From Trichomonas vaginalis G3 (lineage: Eukaryota; Parabasalia; Trichomonadida; Trichomonadidae), in contig NC_067205.1 of the NCBI RefSeq assembly GCF_026262505.1, positions 10,478,001-10,542,000 of the forward strand: 64,000 nucleotides of DNA, given 5' to 3'. The notes beneath the pieces were generated by a model, which had not been told where the DNA came from, searched no databases, and saw only the letters and a list, made by a program, of their open reading frames with translations. Made by a program: the position numbers and the translations under genes. This document shows positions 10,269 through 20,682 of the stretch, piece after piece. The first letter of the stretch is position 1, and each line of letters opens with the position of its first letter.

Positions 10269-10433
10269 ATGAACAATGCAGCATTGAGACAAATGAGTTC
10301 AAGATGGATTTGTCGGCTTCCAGCATTTAAACCGATATCATATAGTCAGGCTCAGCATGTGAAACTGAATGATATTATTAAAGGAACCATCCCACCTCCA
10401 CAACAACAACCAGTTGAAAACAAACCAAACTAA
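10269..10433 (+). CDS. Small basic protein, 54 aa
   Basis: Begins MNNAALRQMSSRWICRLPAF and ends in a Pro/Gln tail (IPPPQQQPVENKPN). The start context TTTTTTATTGAGATGAAATG is almost identical to that of the next gene (10453), TTTTTTACTGAGATGAAATG, which argues that both starts are real. No family is recognised; it is probably a minor virion or assembly factor by context. Confidence 0.5.
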   Translation: MNNAALRQMSSRWICRLPAFKPISYSQAQHVKLNDIIKGTIPPPQQQPVENKPN

Positions 10434-10452
10434 AATTTTTTACTGAGATGAA

Positions 10453-11037
10453 ATGACCGAAGAAGTTGAAACGGTAGATTTGACACCACAAACAAAAAGT
10501 TCAGAACCATTGTCAAAACCTGTCAAAGAACTTACAGATGAAGAGAAAAATTCAATAATAGAAAGTGCCAGGTCTGGAAATACAAACCCTAACTATAAAG
10601 TCACTTTTCATAGAAATGGAACGGCTAGTATCTCAAAAAAGAAACAGACTCTCACAAATAAAATATTGAAGTCTGAAGGAGCTTTCGAGACAACAGATGG
10701 AAAAGTTTACTTCACTGACCAACAGTTCATTATAGAACATCTCATTGACTTAGAGTCGAAATATTCTAAACTTTACAACAAACACAAAAAGTTGAAAGGA
10801 AAACAAAAACAAATGGCATATGATATTTATGAAGATGTTGACGACACAACTGTTCCTGCAAGTGAAGTAAAGTCAGAGAAACCGAAAAGTGACGAAAAAC
10901 CGATAGAAGAAGAAAAACCAAAAACCGAAGATAAACCAAAACCAAAGTTTAGTTTCCAAACTAAACCAAGTCAACCTTCATTAGCTGGTATGGGTTGGCG
11001 TCAAAGACTTATGGCAGCAGGCGGTTATGTAAAGTAA
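10453..11037 (+). CDS. Charged protein with coiled coil, 194 aa
   Basis: Intact. An acidic N-terminus is followed by a central compact part (KVTFHRNGTASISKKKQTL and onward), a short predicted coiled coil (DLESKYSKLYNKHKKLKGK), then a Lys/Glu/Pro-rich disordered stretch and a hydrophobic Gly/Met/Ala-rich end (SLAGMGWRQRLMAAGGYVK). No enzyme motif is visible. Gene order places it among virion-type genes of the Maverick; scaffold or core protein is a guess. Confidence 0.5.
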   Translation: MTEEVETVDLTPQTKSSEPLSKPVKELTDEEKNSIIESARSGNTNPNYKVTFHRNGTASISKKKQTLTNKILKSEGAFETTDGKVYFTDQQFIIEHLIDLESKYSKLYNKHKKLKGKQKQMAYDIYEDVDDTTVPASEVKSEKPKSDEKPIEEEKPKTEDKPKPKFSFQTKPSQPSLAGMGWRQRLMAAGGYVK

Positions 11038-11067
11038 AGAAAAAAATATTTTTTTATTTTTATAAAA

Positions 11068-11337
11068 ATGCCCCCATATAGAATGGACAGAAAGTCTGCT
11101 AGAATAAAAGCAGAGTTACAAAGATATGGTTGGAAAGTTTCGAAGAATTTTAAATATAGGAAGGGAAGACCCATAAAAGTCTATGACAAATTGTCTGGTC
11201 TTTGCTACGAAATGGATTTGGAAACAGCACGTGCCAATTATCCAAACAGACTAGAGAGGTTAGAAGAAGAACGTCTTATGGACATGCCTTTCGATGTTAG
11301 TGAACCTCAAGTTGAAGGAAACTTGTTTGTTAGATGA
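11068..11337 (+). CDS. Small basic protein, 89 aa, upstream of HNH gene
   Basis: Rich in Arg/Lys/Tyr (RMDRKSARIKAELQRYGWKV), so nucleic-acid binding is plausible. The start carries a long T-run and then ATAAAAATG. Its last 44 bp overlap the start of the HNH frame, so the two are probably co-expressed. No family is recognised. Confidence 0.5.
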   Translation: MPPYRMDRKSARIKAELQRYGWKVSKNFKYRKGRPIKVYDKLSGLCYEMDLETARANYPNRLERLEEERLMDMPFDVSEPQVEGNLFVR

Positions 11338-11869
11338 GAAATATGAAATTCACTGTTGTGAGTCATTTGAAGTCAGAAACAAAAAGACAAAAAGAGTTTT
11401 AAGCGAATGGGAGCGAAATGACGGATATGCTATTATGAAGATGGGTGGAAAACACTATCTTAAACATGTTGTCATTGCAACTCATTTTATACTGAATCCT
11501 AACAATTTACCTTTTGTAGACCATATAAACCATATAAGAAACGACAATAGACTTGAAAACTTACGTTGGGTCACTCGTTCTGAAAACAATAAGAACAAAG
11601 GCAAATTTGGAGATATTGTATTCGAATTTGTCGACGAACTAGAAGATGAAACAATTGAAATTACAGACTATGGCAAGCATACGTTTGAGTTTTACTACTA
11701 TAGCGAAGAACAAGACTCTTTCTACTTTTATACCGGCGTAAACTATAGGAAATTACAAGTATATTTTACTAAGGCGGGCTATGCTTATGTAAACACTAGA
11801 GATACAGATGGAAAATACGTTCAAATACTTCTTAACAAATTCAAGAAGCTATATGGCATACCATTTTAA
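11294..11869 (+). CDS. HNH homing-type endonuclease
   Basis: 191 aa. Residues about 60-100 show the phage/homing HNH core: HVVIATHFI, then VDHINHIRNDNRLENLRWVT and SENNKNK, with the catalytic His and paired Asn. It would cut or nick DNA using a divalent metal. The C-terminal 75 residues (EITDYGKHTFEFYYYS ... KKLYGIPF) form a separate module that recurs as a stand-alone protein at 27081-27401 in the inverted repeat. The start is uncertain because the ATG at 11294 overlaps the upstream gene. It looks whole. Such enzymes are common passengers in phages and large DNA viruses. Confidence 0.8.
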   Translation: MLVNLKLKETCLLDEKYEIHCCESFEVRNKKTKRVLSEWERNDGYAIMKMGGKHYLKHVVIATHFILNPNNLPFVDHINHIRNDNRLENLRWVTRSENNKNKGKFGDIVFEFVDELEDETIEITDYGKHTFEFYYYSEEQDSFYFYTGVNYRKLQVYFTKAGYAYVNTRDTDGKYVQILLNKFKKLYGIPF

Positions 11870-11894
11870 AACAATATATTTTTACATATATTAA

Positions 11895-12755
11895 ATGCTT
11901 CAGGTTGAAAAACAAAGAACAAAAGTAGCAGATACAAAACCGTTAGACTATATCTTTACAAATGCTGGTAGGACTATTTCAGATGAAGAAATTTCATCCC
12001 GAGCATACAGGTTTGACTATCCAATTCGTTGGCTTCAAAGTCCTTCAGATGCAAAGGCAATAGGATTTAGAAGAGTTTTGTTTTCAAATAGAACTAACGC
12101 ATTTATGTTCGCAGTATATTTTCATGGGCAGTATGAAGGTCCTGATGGTCTAATAGACAAATTTGACGAAATGAGGATCTTTACAGTTCGTTCAGACGAA
12201 AGTCTTGAGAAAACTCTAAATGACTTTCAAACTCAAATGAACAAATATTATTGGGAATTTCAAGAAAAATACGACTCTTTACTAAATGGAACATACTATC
12301 TGAAACTAGAATATGACAAGATGAACTCCACCGTTTCATTTCAAAAGATTAAAATTAACCCTCCAAGAGATACAGAGTTTTTATTTTGGGAAGTAGACAA
12401 ACGTTCTTGGGCACAATTTCTTCGGTTACTAAACCAGAACGAACCATTACCACCAGATGGTCCATTTAAATTTATACTTCCACCAGCAGATTTGATGGTT
12501 TATAGAAACGTGTTTGACCCTCAAAATGTTATGTGTCATGCAAGTTTCAGTTCAAGCAACAATAGTTTTCTATGTATTGGTAAGGACCTTTATGACTTTG
12601 CTTCTAAATTCTACGAACCACCTAGTAACAGTTTCTCTGACTTTCAAGTTTGGTTCACAACAAATGGTGTGCAACATATTATTCCATTGTACTATGACTT
12701 TTATCTCGAATTGTCTTTCATATATAACTACGGAAAAGTGCTGAAAAAGTATTGA
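11895..12755 (+). CDS. Capsid-like structural protein, family A, 286 aa
   Basis: A paralogue of the protein at 5182-6030: both open MLxxEKxxxxVAxTKPLD, share YRFDYPxRWL, KAIGFRR, FDPxxxxxHASFS, NSFLC, FYEPPS and SDFQVWFTT, and end in LELSFIYNY. It is intact. The start shows the Maverick pattern (TTTTTACATATATTAAATG). Two copies of one structural gene in opposite orientation within 7 kb suggest either two fused units or a duplicated virion gene. Capsid (penton-like) function is inference. Confidence 0.55.
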   Translation: MLQVEKQRTKVADTKPLDYIFTNAGRTISDEEISSRAYRFDYPIRWLQSPSDAKAIGFRRVLFSNRTNAFMFAVYFHGQYEGPDGLIDKFDEMRIFTVRSDESLEKTLNDFQTQMNKYYWEFQEKYDSLLNGTYYLKLEYDKMNSTVSFQKIKINPPRDTEFLFWEVDKRSWAQFLRLLNQNEPLPPDGPFKFILPPADLMVYRNVFDPQNVMCHASFSSSNNSFLCIGKDLYDFASKFYEPPSNSFSDFQVWFTTNGVQHIIPLYYDFYLELSFIYNYGKVLKKY

Positions 12756-12868
12756 ATGTGAAGATATTAGAAAATAACATTTTTTCTAACATCGTAGAAA
12801 ACTCATGAAAACAATTTATTTTTGACACTTTCACAAAAAACATACAAAAGTGAGTTAAAATGAGATGT

Positions 12869-13190
12869 TTACTGAACTGGCTGAATGTCGCCTTCTGTAG
12901 TTATAAAGAATGGTTGACTAGAGAAGTGAAGGAGACCCTTGAGAATTTGGTTCATTCTTGGGAAAGGGTTCTCTCTGTTTGGAAGTAGTATCCAAGGACG
13001 CTTGGCAAAGAACTTTATAATGGCTTCTTTCTTTGCTTGCTTTATGTCGTCGAAAGGAGTGCCTTCTGGTACCTCAATTGGAATTCCAGTCGAAATCTCG
13101 AGATTCAAGGCAGCCCTTCCCGTTATCCAACCGTTAACAAGCTTGCCTTTTACATTCTGCCTGAGGAAGTCTTTCTTGCATTCCAAGTTC
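12869..13190 (-). CDS. Unrecognised ORF portion
   Basis: A leftward open frame whose C-terminal 100 residues look like real protein (GRAALNLEISTGIPIEVPEG, then DDIKQAKKEAIIKFFAKRPW and IQPVQ at the end). The upstream part is read through the tandem repeat array and is unlikely to be native. Base composition is closer to 45% GC than its neighbours. No family is recognised; it is possibly the remnant of a gene whose 5' part was replaced by the repeat array. Confidence 0.3.
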
Positions 13191-13194
13191 TTCC

Positions 13195-13412
13195 ATCCGA
13201 CAGGAAAATATTTTCCCGACAAAGGGAAAAATTTTTCCTTCCGACAGGAAGAACTCTTCCAGTTGTCCGTCCGTAAACCATTCAAATTTTCGAAAATTGA
13301 GAACTTTTTGGTCGAACTTCAGAAAATGTTTTTCCTTCCGACAGAAAAAGTTCTTCCTTCCGACAGAAAAAGTTTTTCCTTCCGACAGAAAAAGTTCTTC
13401 CTTCCGACAGGA
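13195..13412. repeat. Tandem CCGACAGRAAAA repeat array
   Basis: Repeated units of about 23 bp built on TTCCTTCCGACAGAAAAAG recur at least four times at 13330-13412. Degenerate and inverted forms (GGAAAATATTTTCCC, GGGAAAAATTTTTCC) lie at 13200-13260. The array can be read on both strands without stops, which makes long artificial ORFs. Confidence 0.7.
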
Positions 13413-13423
13413 CACAAACGGAT

Positions 13424-13783
13424 GACTGACGTTCCTCTTCCTGAATGCCTTCCAAAGCCAGAAGAACCGAAAGCTGCAGAACCACAACAGTCTCCTCAGC
13501 AACCTCAGTTCCAGCAAGTACCTCCGAATTACTACCAATTTCCACCTCAAGGTTACTACCCACCACAAGGCTTCCCGAACTACCCTCCTCAGCCTATGCC
13601 TTACTTCCCCAACCCTTGGTTGTTCCAGCAAGCTCCACCCCAGCAATTCCAATTCCAATCTCAATCGAAGAGAGACCAAGACTTCGAAGAAGGTCTGAAC
13701 CGCTTACGCAAAGAGTATGCTACAGCTCCAATTGAGAGAAAGTTGTTCCCGGACCAAAAAATAATGTTTAGGGTAGATGGTTA
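13424..13783 (+). CDS. Pro/Gln/Tyr-rich ORF, about 119 aa
   Basis: Starts at an ATG just after the repeat array (MTDVPLPECLPKPEEPKAAE) and continues as a Pro/Gln/Phe-rich disordered stretch, then a charged helix (RDQDFEEGLNRLRKEYATAP). The last residues are read from the dispersed GGTAGATGGTTAG repeat. It is more GC-rich than its surroundings. It points away from the leftward ORF at 12869, with the tandem array between them. Function is unknown. Confidence 0.35.
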
Positions 13784-13905
13784 GATCTAACCCGATATCT
13801 ACCCTCATTTCTACCCTCACGAATTTTCATGAATTTCCTTAAGATAGAAAAAATAAAGTTAGTTTTATTTTTATTTATTTTTTTATTTTGTATGTAAGAA
13901 CAGTA

Positions 13906-14329
13906 ATGTCAGTCGAAGCAAAAACGTTCACGAATAAATCTAATGGCGAAACATTCACAAAAGGCACTTATAACGGTATTGAAGTCTTACGTAGAGACAA
14001 GGATAGTTACATTAATGCAACAAATATGTGTCAGCAGTTTAGGAAAGACTTTAGAAAGTTGTTGGAAAATAAGTCCTGGGAAGAGTATTATAAGGCATTT
14101 TGTGAAGAATATAGCAACCGCCGGAATTCGGACTGTTGCTTTTTATACAAAATTCATGCAGGAAATTCTTGAGTTTTGGTTGAAAGAATACGGTGGAGCC
14201 AAAAGTGGCTCGACCTCAAAACAAGCATTTTATGAGCTTACTAAGGGCGTTATAAATGAATTCAAAGGTATTTACATACATCCTGACCTCGTTCATTTTG
14301 TTGCTGAATTCAGCAAAAATAATTTTTAG
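13906..14329 (+). pseudogene. KilA-N domain gene, copy 1
   Basis: Codes for a KilA-N domain: GTYNGIEVLRRDKDSYINATNM, the hallmark of the fold, then FRKLLENKSWEEY and, near the end, YIHPDLVHFVAEF (equivalent to the 'HPDLxxxxAxW' motif). KilA-N proteins are DNA-binding factors of large DNA viruses and phages and occur in many copies in trichomonads. It looks broken, with about one break. The 5' leader (GTTAGTTTTATTTTTATTTA, then TATGTAAGAACAGTAATG) differs from the other Maverick starts and is shared with copy 2 and with the remnant at 16990. Confidence 0.65.
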
Positions 14330-14377
14330 GGTAGATGGTTAGATCTAACCCGATATCTAACCCGATTTCTACCCTCA

Positions 14378-14405
14378 GCCGCTAAGCGGCGAGACCCAAA
14401 GGTCT
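14378..14405. terminator. Paired mini-hairpins after KilA-N copy 1
   Basis: GCCGC-TAA-GCGGC (14378-14390), followed by AGACC-CAAA-GGTCT (14392-14405), 50 bp after the KilA-N frame. The same pair follows copy 2 (15149 onward). The form suggests a transcript-end signal; function is inference. Confidence 0.4.
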
Positions 14406-14684
14406 TGAATTTTCATGAATTTTATATATTAATGTTTTCGTTAAGCCACCTTGTGCCGTCAGTCAGTCAGTCAGTCAATGAAATTTACACCAAAAATAAT
14501 GTTTAGGGTAGATGGTTAGATAGCCCGAATTAGGTTCTAATCTCGCGAGTTTCTTATGCCGGCCTTTTACTTGAATTCATGTCCATTGCCATGTAAGAGT
14601 GGGATAAATAAGTAAGTTTAGTTTTATGTTTAGTGGTTATTTTTTTTGTTGTGTGTTTATTTTGGTAATGTTTAGAGAACAGTA

Positions 14685-15100
14685 ATGTCAGTCGAAAGCA
14701 AAAACGTTTCACGAATAAATCTAATGGCGAAACATTCACAAAAGGCACTTATAACGTATTGAAGTCTTACGTAGAGACAAGGATAGTACATTAATGCAAC
14801 AAATATGTGTCAGCAGTTTAGGAAAGACTTTAGAAAGTTGTTGGAAAATAAGTCCTGGGAAGAGTATTATAAGGCATTTTGTGAAAATATATGCAACCGC
14901 CGGAATTTCGGACTGTTGCTTTTTTATCAAAATTCATGCAGGAAATGGAGTTGGTTGAAAGAATACGGTGGAGCCAAAAGTGGCTCGACCTAAAACAAGC
15001 ATTTTATGAGCTTACTAAGGGCGTTATAAATGAATTCAAAGGTATTACATACATCCTGACCTCGTTCTTTTGTTGCTGAATTCAGCAAAAATAATTTTAG
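14685..15100 (+). pseudogene. KilA-N domain gene, copy 2 (decayed)
   Basis: Tandem duplicate of the module 13850-14680, with the same leader, coding region and 3' palindromic repeat. It looks more decayed than copy 1, with several breaks. The pair shows that leader, gene and 3' repeat move or duplicate as one module of about 770-800 bp. Confidence 0.6.
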
Positions 15101-15410
15101 GGTAGATGGTTAGATCTAACCCGATATCTAACCCGATTTCTACCCTCAGCCGCTAAGCGGCGAGACCCAAAGGTCTTGAATTTTTCATGAATTTTTATAT
15201 ATTAATGTTTTCGTTAAGCCACCTTGTGCCGTCAGTCAGTCAGTCAGTCAATGAAATTACACCAAAAATAATGTTTAGGGTAGATGGTTAGATCTAACCC
15301 GTATATCTACCTTCTCATGTTTTAATTTTCATGATTTTCCTTAAGATAGAAAATAAAGTTAGTTTTATTTTATATTTTATTTTTTTATTTTTTTGTATCA
15401 AAAAGATATG

Positions 15411-16440
15411 ATCTCAATCAACAATCGGCACAACAAGCAATATCAAACAACAGCACCACAACTTACGTCTATCATGAATCCAAGACATCTATAAGTTGAG
15501 AGGTAGAGATGAGAAAGCTTCATTCTCTCCTTCGCATGTTACTTTGAAACAGAAATAACAATATAATAAAGCAAGAACTTTGTAAACAAGTAATTTAGAC
15601 TGTACCGGCATATGATCAGGATTGAAGAAAATGAAGCCAATATCTTTATGACATGCAGGGACATTATTGACTCATTTGACTCCATATTGCCTGAAATCTA
15701 CAAACAACAAAAGCTCACATATTCCTGAATTTCGATGAAATGAAGTGAAACCAACTAACTCGACTCTAAGTGTAATAAAGGGAGTGGTCATTACGGTGAC
15801 CGAAGTAACTAATGAGTTTCAGTAGGATATTCATTAGCAACCCATAAGTTATGGACGGAAAGATTTGTGCGACAGGTCTAGATATTTTAAGAAACATCTC
15901 TGTGACATATATAAATCGGATGTCAGTTATTTAGACATACGAAACGTTGTTTTTCATTAAGTTGCAAAATGTGTATGGGCAGATAGATATGAAGATACGA
16001 AGAGGTAAGGGGAATGGAAGTGAAGATCCAGTGTGGGAATGATAAAAACCAGCAGGACCATTTGAGTTAAAGAAAACCATTGACGCCTTGGTTGTTCTAG
16101 CTGGTTTTTTTCAATGTGATATAGCAAGAAATGATCTCGCAATGTGTCTCAAAATGTAAAGCAGCATAAAAGAAATATAACTACTCAGTCAACGAGATAG
16201 AAGGAATTGCGAAACGACTATGCTGACTTAAAGAAAGAAGCAGAGAAGCCGGTAGATAAATAAAATGGACATGCTGTCATTTCTGAACAAAACACTATCC
16301 AACTGCTGACGATTTCCTTCTATCTGACGTCAAGAAGAAGTATATGAAGAAACTTTCGGTATCGTTAAAATTCCTTTGATACTCTCAGCGAAGAAATAGA
16401 AGCTACAAAACTGTTTAGAATCTCACGAATTCATAACGTT
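15411..16440. other. Decayed Maverick interior, no gene recognised
   Basis: About 1 kb between KilA-N copy 2 and the inverted copies of the palindromic repeat. Short stretches look like former coding sequence on the plus strand, but no family is recognised and no frame exceeds about 60 codons. Confidence 0.4.
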
Positions 16441-16925
16441 TATACCATGTAAAATGGTTTATAAAATAACTGGGGTAGAAATGAGGTTAGATATCGGGTT
16501 AGATCTAACCATCTACCTAAAAATATTTTTTGGTGTAAATTTCATATAACTGACTGACTGACTGACGGCACATAAGTGGCTTAACGAAATACATTAATAT
16601 TATAATTTCATGAAAATTCATAGAGGGTGAAGGATAATGAGGTGTATATACGGGTATGAGATCTAACCATCTACCCTAAAATTTATATTGTATTTAAGTT
16701 CACGGCACAGTATCGCTTATGTAATTCCTGATGTAAAATATAATTTTTTAGGGCTGTGTCAAACCGTGAAGGTTTTCACAAAAATTCCAAAAATAACGTT
16801 TTTACCATGTAAAACGTTTTATAAAATAACTGGGGTAGAAATGAGGTTAGATATCGGGTTAGATCTAACCATCTACCCTAAAATATATTTTTTAGTTGAA
16901 TTCAGCACAAAAATAATGAATTCAT
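16441..16925 (-). repeat. Inverted copies of the KilA-N 3' module
   Basis: Carries, in reverse orientation, the 3' module that follows the KilA-N genes: palindromic repeat, GTCA tandem units and the TTCGTTAAGCCAC-like segment. A direct repeat of about 90 bp, starting TAACGTTTATACCATGTAAA or close to it, occurs at about 16435 and again near 16793. Confidence 0.55.
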
Positions 16926-19900
16926 ATTAGTTAGAAAAAAAAGTTAGTTTTATTTTTATTTATTTTTTTTATCTTGTATGTAAAGACAGTAATGTCAACA
17001 ACAAGAGAACCACAACAACAGTTATAGTCCATGAAGCCATAATGAAGAATACGAATACATACAATATCTTATGACAAACAACTTCGCCTCATTCGTTTCG
17101 GTTCAAGACGATATGTACCAGATGCAAAGTATAATGAATGCTCTCGTTCTACAAAGCAAGCATATCATTGGTTTGAAAAACCAACAGACAAAAGAACTTT
17201 TAGAAGAATTTCCTCATATGATTGCTTCCTCGTGGAAAACCGAGAGAAGAGATTCCGTACGAAAATCGCAAGAATTTGGCCCTGGTTTGAAAGGTTATTC
17301 ATATTCATAGACTTTAATAAAATGCTGTAAGCAATGTGGGCTTCACCTCGTTATGCTTGTTTATTTTCATGATGTTAGATGAACTATATAAAGCAGAACG
17401 TGAAGAGATGGAAAAGAAACTTCAAGCAAGATGGAAGTCATATGAAGCAATAAGACAAAAGCCTTCAGAAAAGAATACCACGTTTCGGTACCGGGGTACA
17501 AGTCTGGTAAATAGGTTGTTAATTGGAAAGATCATAATTATATATATTTATAGACTGAAGATATGAGACAGTGACATGGTTATGGTTGCATTTAGTCAGA
17601 AGAAATCAACAAAAAGCTTTTACGACCTTGCTAAGATTTACAAATCTGACAGAATTGGTTCTATCGCGAAAACTTAACGATTTCAATGACCCCAAATGAA
17701 GATGTTGAAACAAATAGTTCAAGATACGTTTACCTTCAAACACCTATGAATATAAAGATTGTACAATACTTACATTCAAAGAAGAATTCTTAACATTACT
17801 GAAAGAAAAAATACAAAGTAGTATTTGTGCAACTTCAAACAAGTAGGGTAGATGAACTCTTTATTTTCCAGCTTGACCATTTAACCACAATTTGAAACTT
17901 TGTTCGCATAGATATGAATTCTGAAAGATAGTATGAGGGTCCTTGTATGACTTTGTACTTCTCCCATAGTTCATGTCTGTTCAAACTTACTGCCATGGAC
18001 TCTTTCATAATTCCATGAAATTCGTCTCGGACAATCCGGGGAAAAGTATTTTATGTCAGTAAAGTTATTCTTTTAAAACATTCCTTACTTAAACTCTTTG
18101 CTGTCTGTACACAATGACAGCTGAGATGTAAGTAATCTGAGGCTTCTTAAGAAATTCGAACACATATCTTGTTCTCTGTTCTTTAACAAAGGATGAGAGG
18201 CGAAATCATCTGAAGATAAGAAACCATCTATGAGGGTAAAGTCTTCCCATCGTAGATTGCAATTTCTTCCGAAATGTATTCTATCTCTTTCTGTTTGTTT
18301 CTGAAGTGTTTCTCCTCTAATATTCTCATCTGCATTTCCTCCTATTGGGTCTTTTAAATCTTAGAATTTATATACTCATTTGATAGCATTATACTTCAAA
18401 ACTCGTTCTTGGTAACGTTCTTTATCAATCTAACACTCAGTATCACTTTTATACATAACCTTAAACTTGACTTCTTTTATAATACTTTTGAACGAATTGA
18501 GCGTTTTGGTCAAATTGACCAAGAAGTCGAAACAAATAACAACTAACTCATAGAATGGGTTCTTCTATCCTAGTTCTTGTTGTGTGTGGCAGGCTTGCAT
18601 TTGGTATAGAATAAGTGAAATAGTTTACCAGATCCAGGTGGTGCAATTAGACCTGTTATAACCATTCTGAGCAATATAAGAACTTGTCCATGTAATAGGG
18701 CTTTATCCTGAGCATTTCTCTAACTTCCTCTTGTTCTTAATTTAAAACAATTCTCAAATTTTTCTTGTCAATGTCAGCAAACTTTTTTTCTAACATATTT
18801 TGTTAGAAATTACAAATTTTTATCTTTTAGAAAATGTCTAGCGATTTGCGCTATCTATATTCCGAGACAAACTTTTTTGACAGCAGAAGACATCTGCCGA
18901 CCAAAAATCTTTACATAGTGTAAACAAGAAAGGTGAATTTGTTCTAAAGGTTCTGTTTCTCTGGGAATATGAACAAAGAACCAATAATAAATTACAAAGA
19001 GCAGGTCTTAAAAATTTGTCAATGACAGACTTGTTGACAGAGATGACGGCCGATTGGAAAGATGAAGTTCCAACAAAGTTTCTTTAAGATATGCAAATGA
19101 AGACTACATGCGGTGTTCTTGAAAGATGAAATAGAAAACAGAATAGATGAAGATATTAAAGGACAAAGAACTTTTACTAGATATGGTTCTGAAAGAAATT
19201 TGACATATTCTCACACCAGAGAAGAAGAAGAAAAGAAGAAAGGAAAAAAAGTAGAAAGAGAAGACAAGAACCTGAACCAGTTTCCACGAGAAAAAGAAAT
19301 TTGGACCATGTAAAAATAAAATTTTATTTTAGGAACATTTTCTGGGTCAATGTCATGGTTTCTTCTTCCTCTTTAGGAAGTAATCACACTGGCTTAGATC
19401 TAATATGCTTTTTACCCAATTTACCTTGAACATTCTAACAACTTTGACTCATAATATTACATAGTCGTTCTGTCTTCTTTGGTCATAAGGTTAACTAACA
19501 AGTCTTGTATGCTTTGCCTTCTTTAAGGTTTGAGAACCTCTGTCAAAAACTTTCTTTGACTGTTAACAAACCTTCTAGTCTAAGTCTTCAAATTTTCGCA
19601 GCTAATTTTGTTAGTCCCACAATAGCAAACAACGCTGGTTCGATGTCCAAAACTTTGCTGATATGAAGACTTTTCAAAATGGTAAGAAGTAAATCGAATT
19701 CAACATTTGTTGGGTAATGGGTTCGAGTTCTTCTTTAAGTCCTGAATGTACTTGTTTACCGAGAATGAATTTCGTCATCTTTTCTATTCGGATTACAAAA
19801 AATATTTTTTTTTAATTTTACTCAGAAAAATTTTTCTTGTGTATAGTACAGCCATGTCTGTAACGTCCTAAAAAGACTTTTGAATTTGCCAAGAATGTAC

Positions 19901-20680
19901 GTTTAGAAGCTGCCCATATAAGCATATTCCTTCGGACAATATTGTTTATATTCATGCATAATATAGAATAGAACTTTTCATTGGAATAAACTAAAGTTCG
20001 CTTTTCCTTCTATGAACAGTTCATATACCACTGCTTGTTTTGCTCTAACAATGTTTGTCTGCATCTTCGGGTATGGTGGAGATTGTTGTCTTGGATTTGA
20101 ACTTAGAAATAATCTAATGTCCATGAAATATGTAATGAACAAGTGGTTGTAAAAGTTCCAGATGTCAAAGGTTCTGCTAAGTCGTCAATATTCTGTATCT
20201 TGCATATAGAATCTGAACGTTTGACAACTAACATATCTCTGTCAGAACTTTCTAAACTTCATCGGAACAGCATTGTTTGAAACCAAGTAATGTATAAGTT
20301 GCAACAATTTTCACAAACTCTTTGGTGGCTTTATACTTTCTTTCAACAACTTCCAACTTTGTCCTGTTATATAGACTCTTAAAGCATCTGAGTTCAAAAC
20401 TTTTTGTTGTATTCTATAGCTGTTGAAGTCATTGGCAAACTATAAGTTTCAATATTCTCTATGAGGAGTTAGCAAACTTGCGACAGTAATGTTTCTAGAA
20501 GTTTGTCTTATATTTTCGCGGATTCGAATAACTTCTTCTAACAGTTTGCATAAGATATCTGTAAGAAAGTATTTTCTTACCCAGTTCCTTGTTTTCTCAA
20601 TTATAATGAGACAGTTTCAGTTGTTAGCACTTTTGGTGGAGTTTGAGGTGAGTGATTATTTTGCAAACCGAGAGTCATAA
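16926..20680. pseudogene. Strongly decayed Maverick genes
   Basis: Mixed-strand remnants. A KilA-N-type leader and start occur at about 16926-16995, followed by rightward charged helical stretches (17336-17500, for example YKAEREEMEKKLQARWKSYE). On the minus strand, 18600-18680 encodes LIAPPGSGK, a Walker-A (P-loop) NTPase motif, so a helicase or packaging-type ATPase may once have been here. 18870-19313 is rightward and Lys/Glu-rich; 19320-20640 is mainly leftward. There are dozens of breaks, and none of the genes looks whole. A polymerase B may be hidden here, but I could not recognise one. Confidence 0.4.
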
Positions 20681-20682
20681 GA

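Larger units (their letters stand above)
13770..16880. repeat. Dispersed palindromic repeat around GGTTAGATCTAACC
   Basis: A 45-bp motif containing GGTAGATGGTTAGATCTAAC, followed by CCGATATCTAACCCGATTTC, recurs at about 13771, 14330, 14507 (short), 15098 and 15276 in one direction and at about 16480, 16660 and 16840 in the other. GGTTAGATCTAACC is itself a perfect 14-bp palindrome. Several copies are linked to the same 3' module containing GTCAGTCA tandem units (14458-14477, 15231-15250, inverted at 16550-16567). Confidence 0.75.

Noticed and set aside
12939-13784. 281-codon rightward ORF spanning the tandem array
   Set aside because: Its first part is antisense to a more protein-like leftward frame and its centre is repeat array; only the part from 13424 looks coding.
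15400-20640. DNA polymerase B or adenain-type protease
   Set aside because: Expected in Mavericks, but I could not see a polymerase or protease motif by eye; a profile search would be needed.
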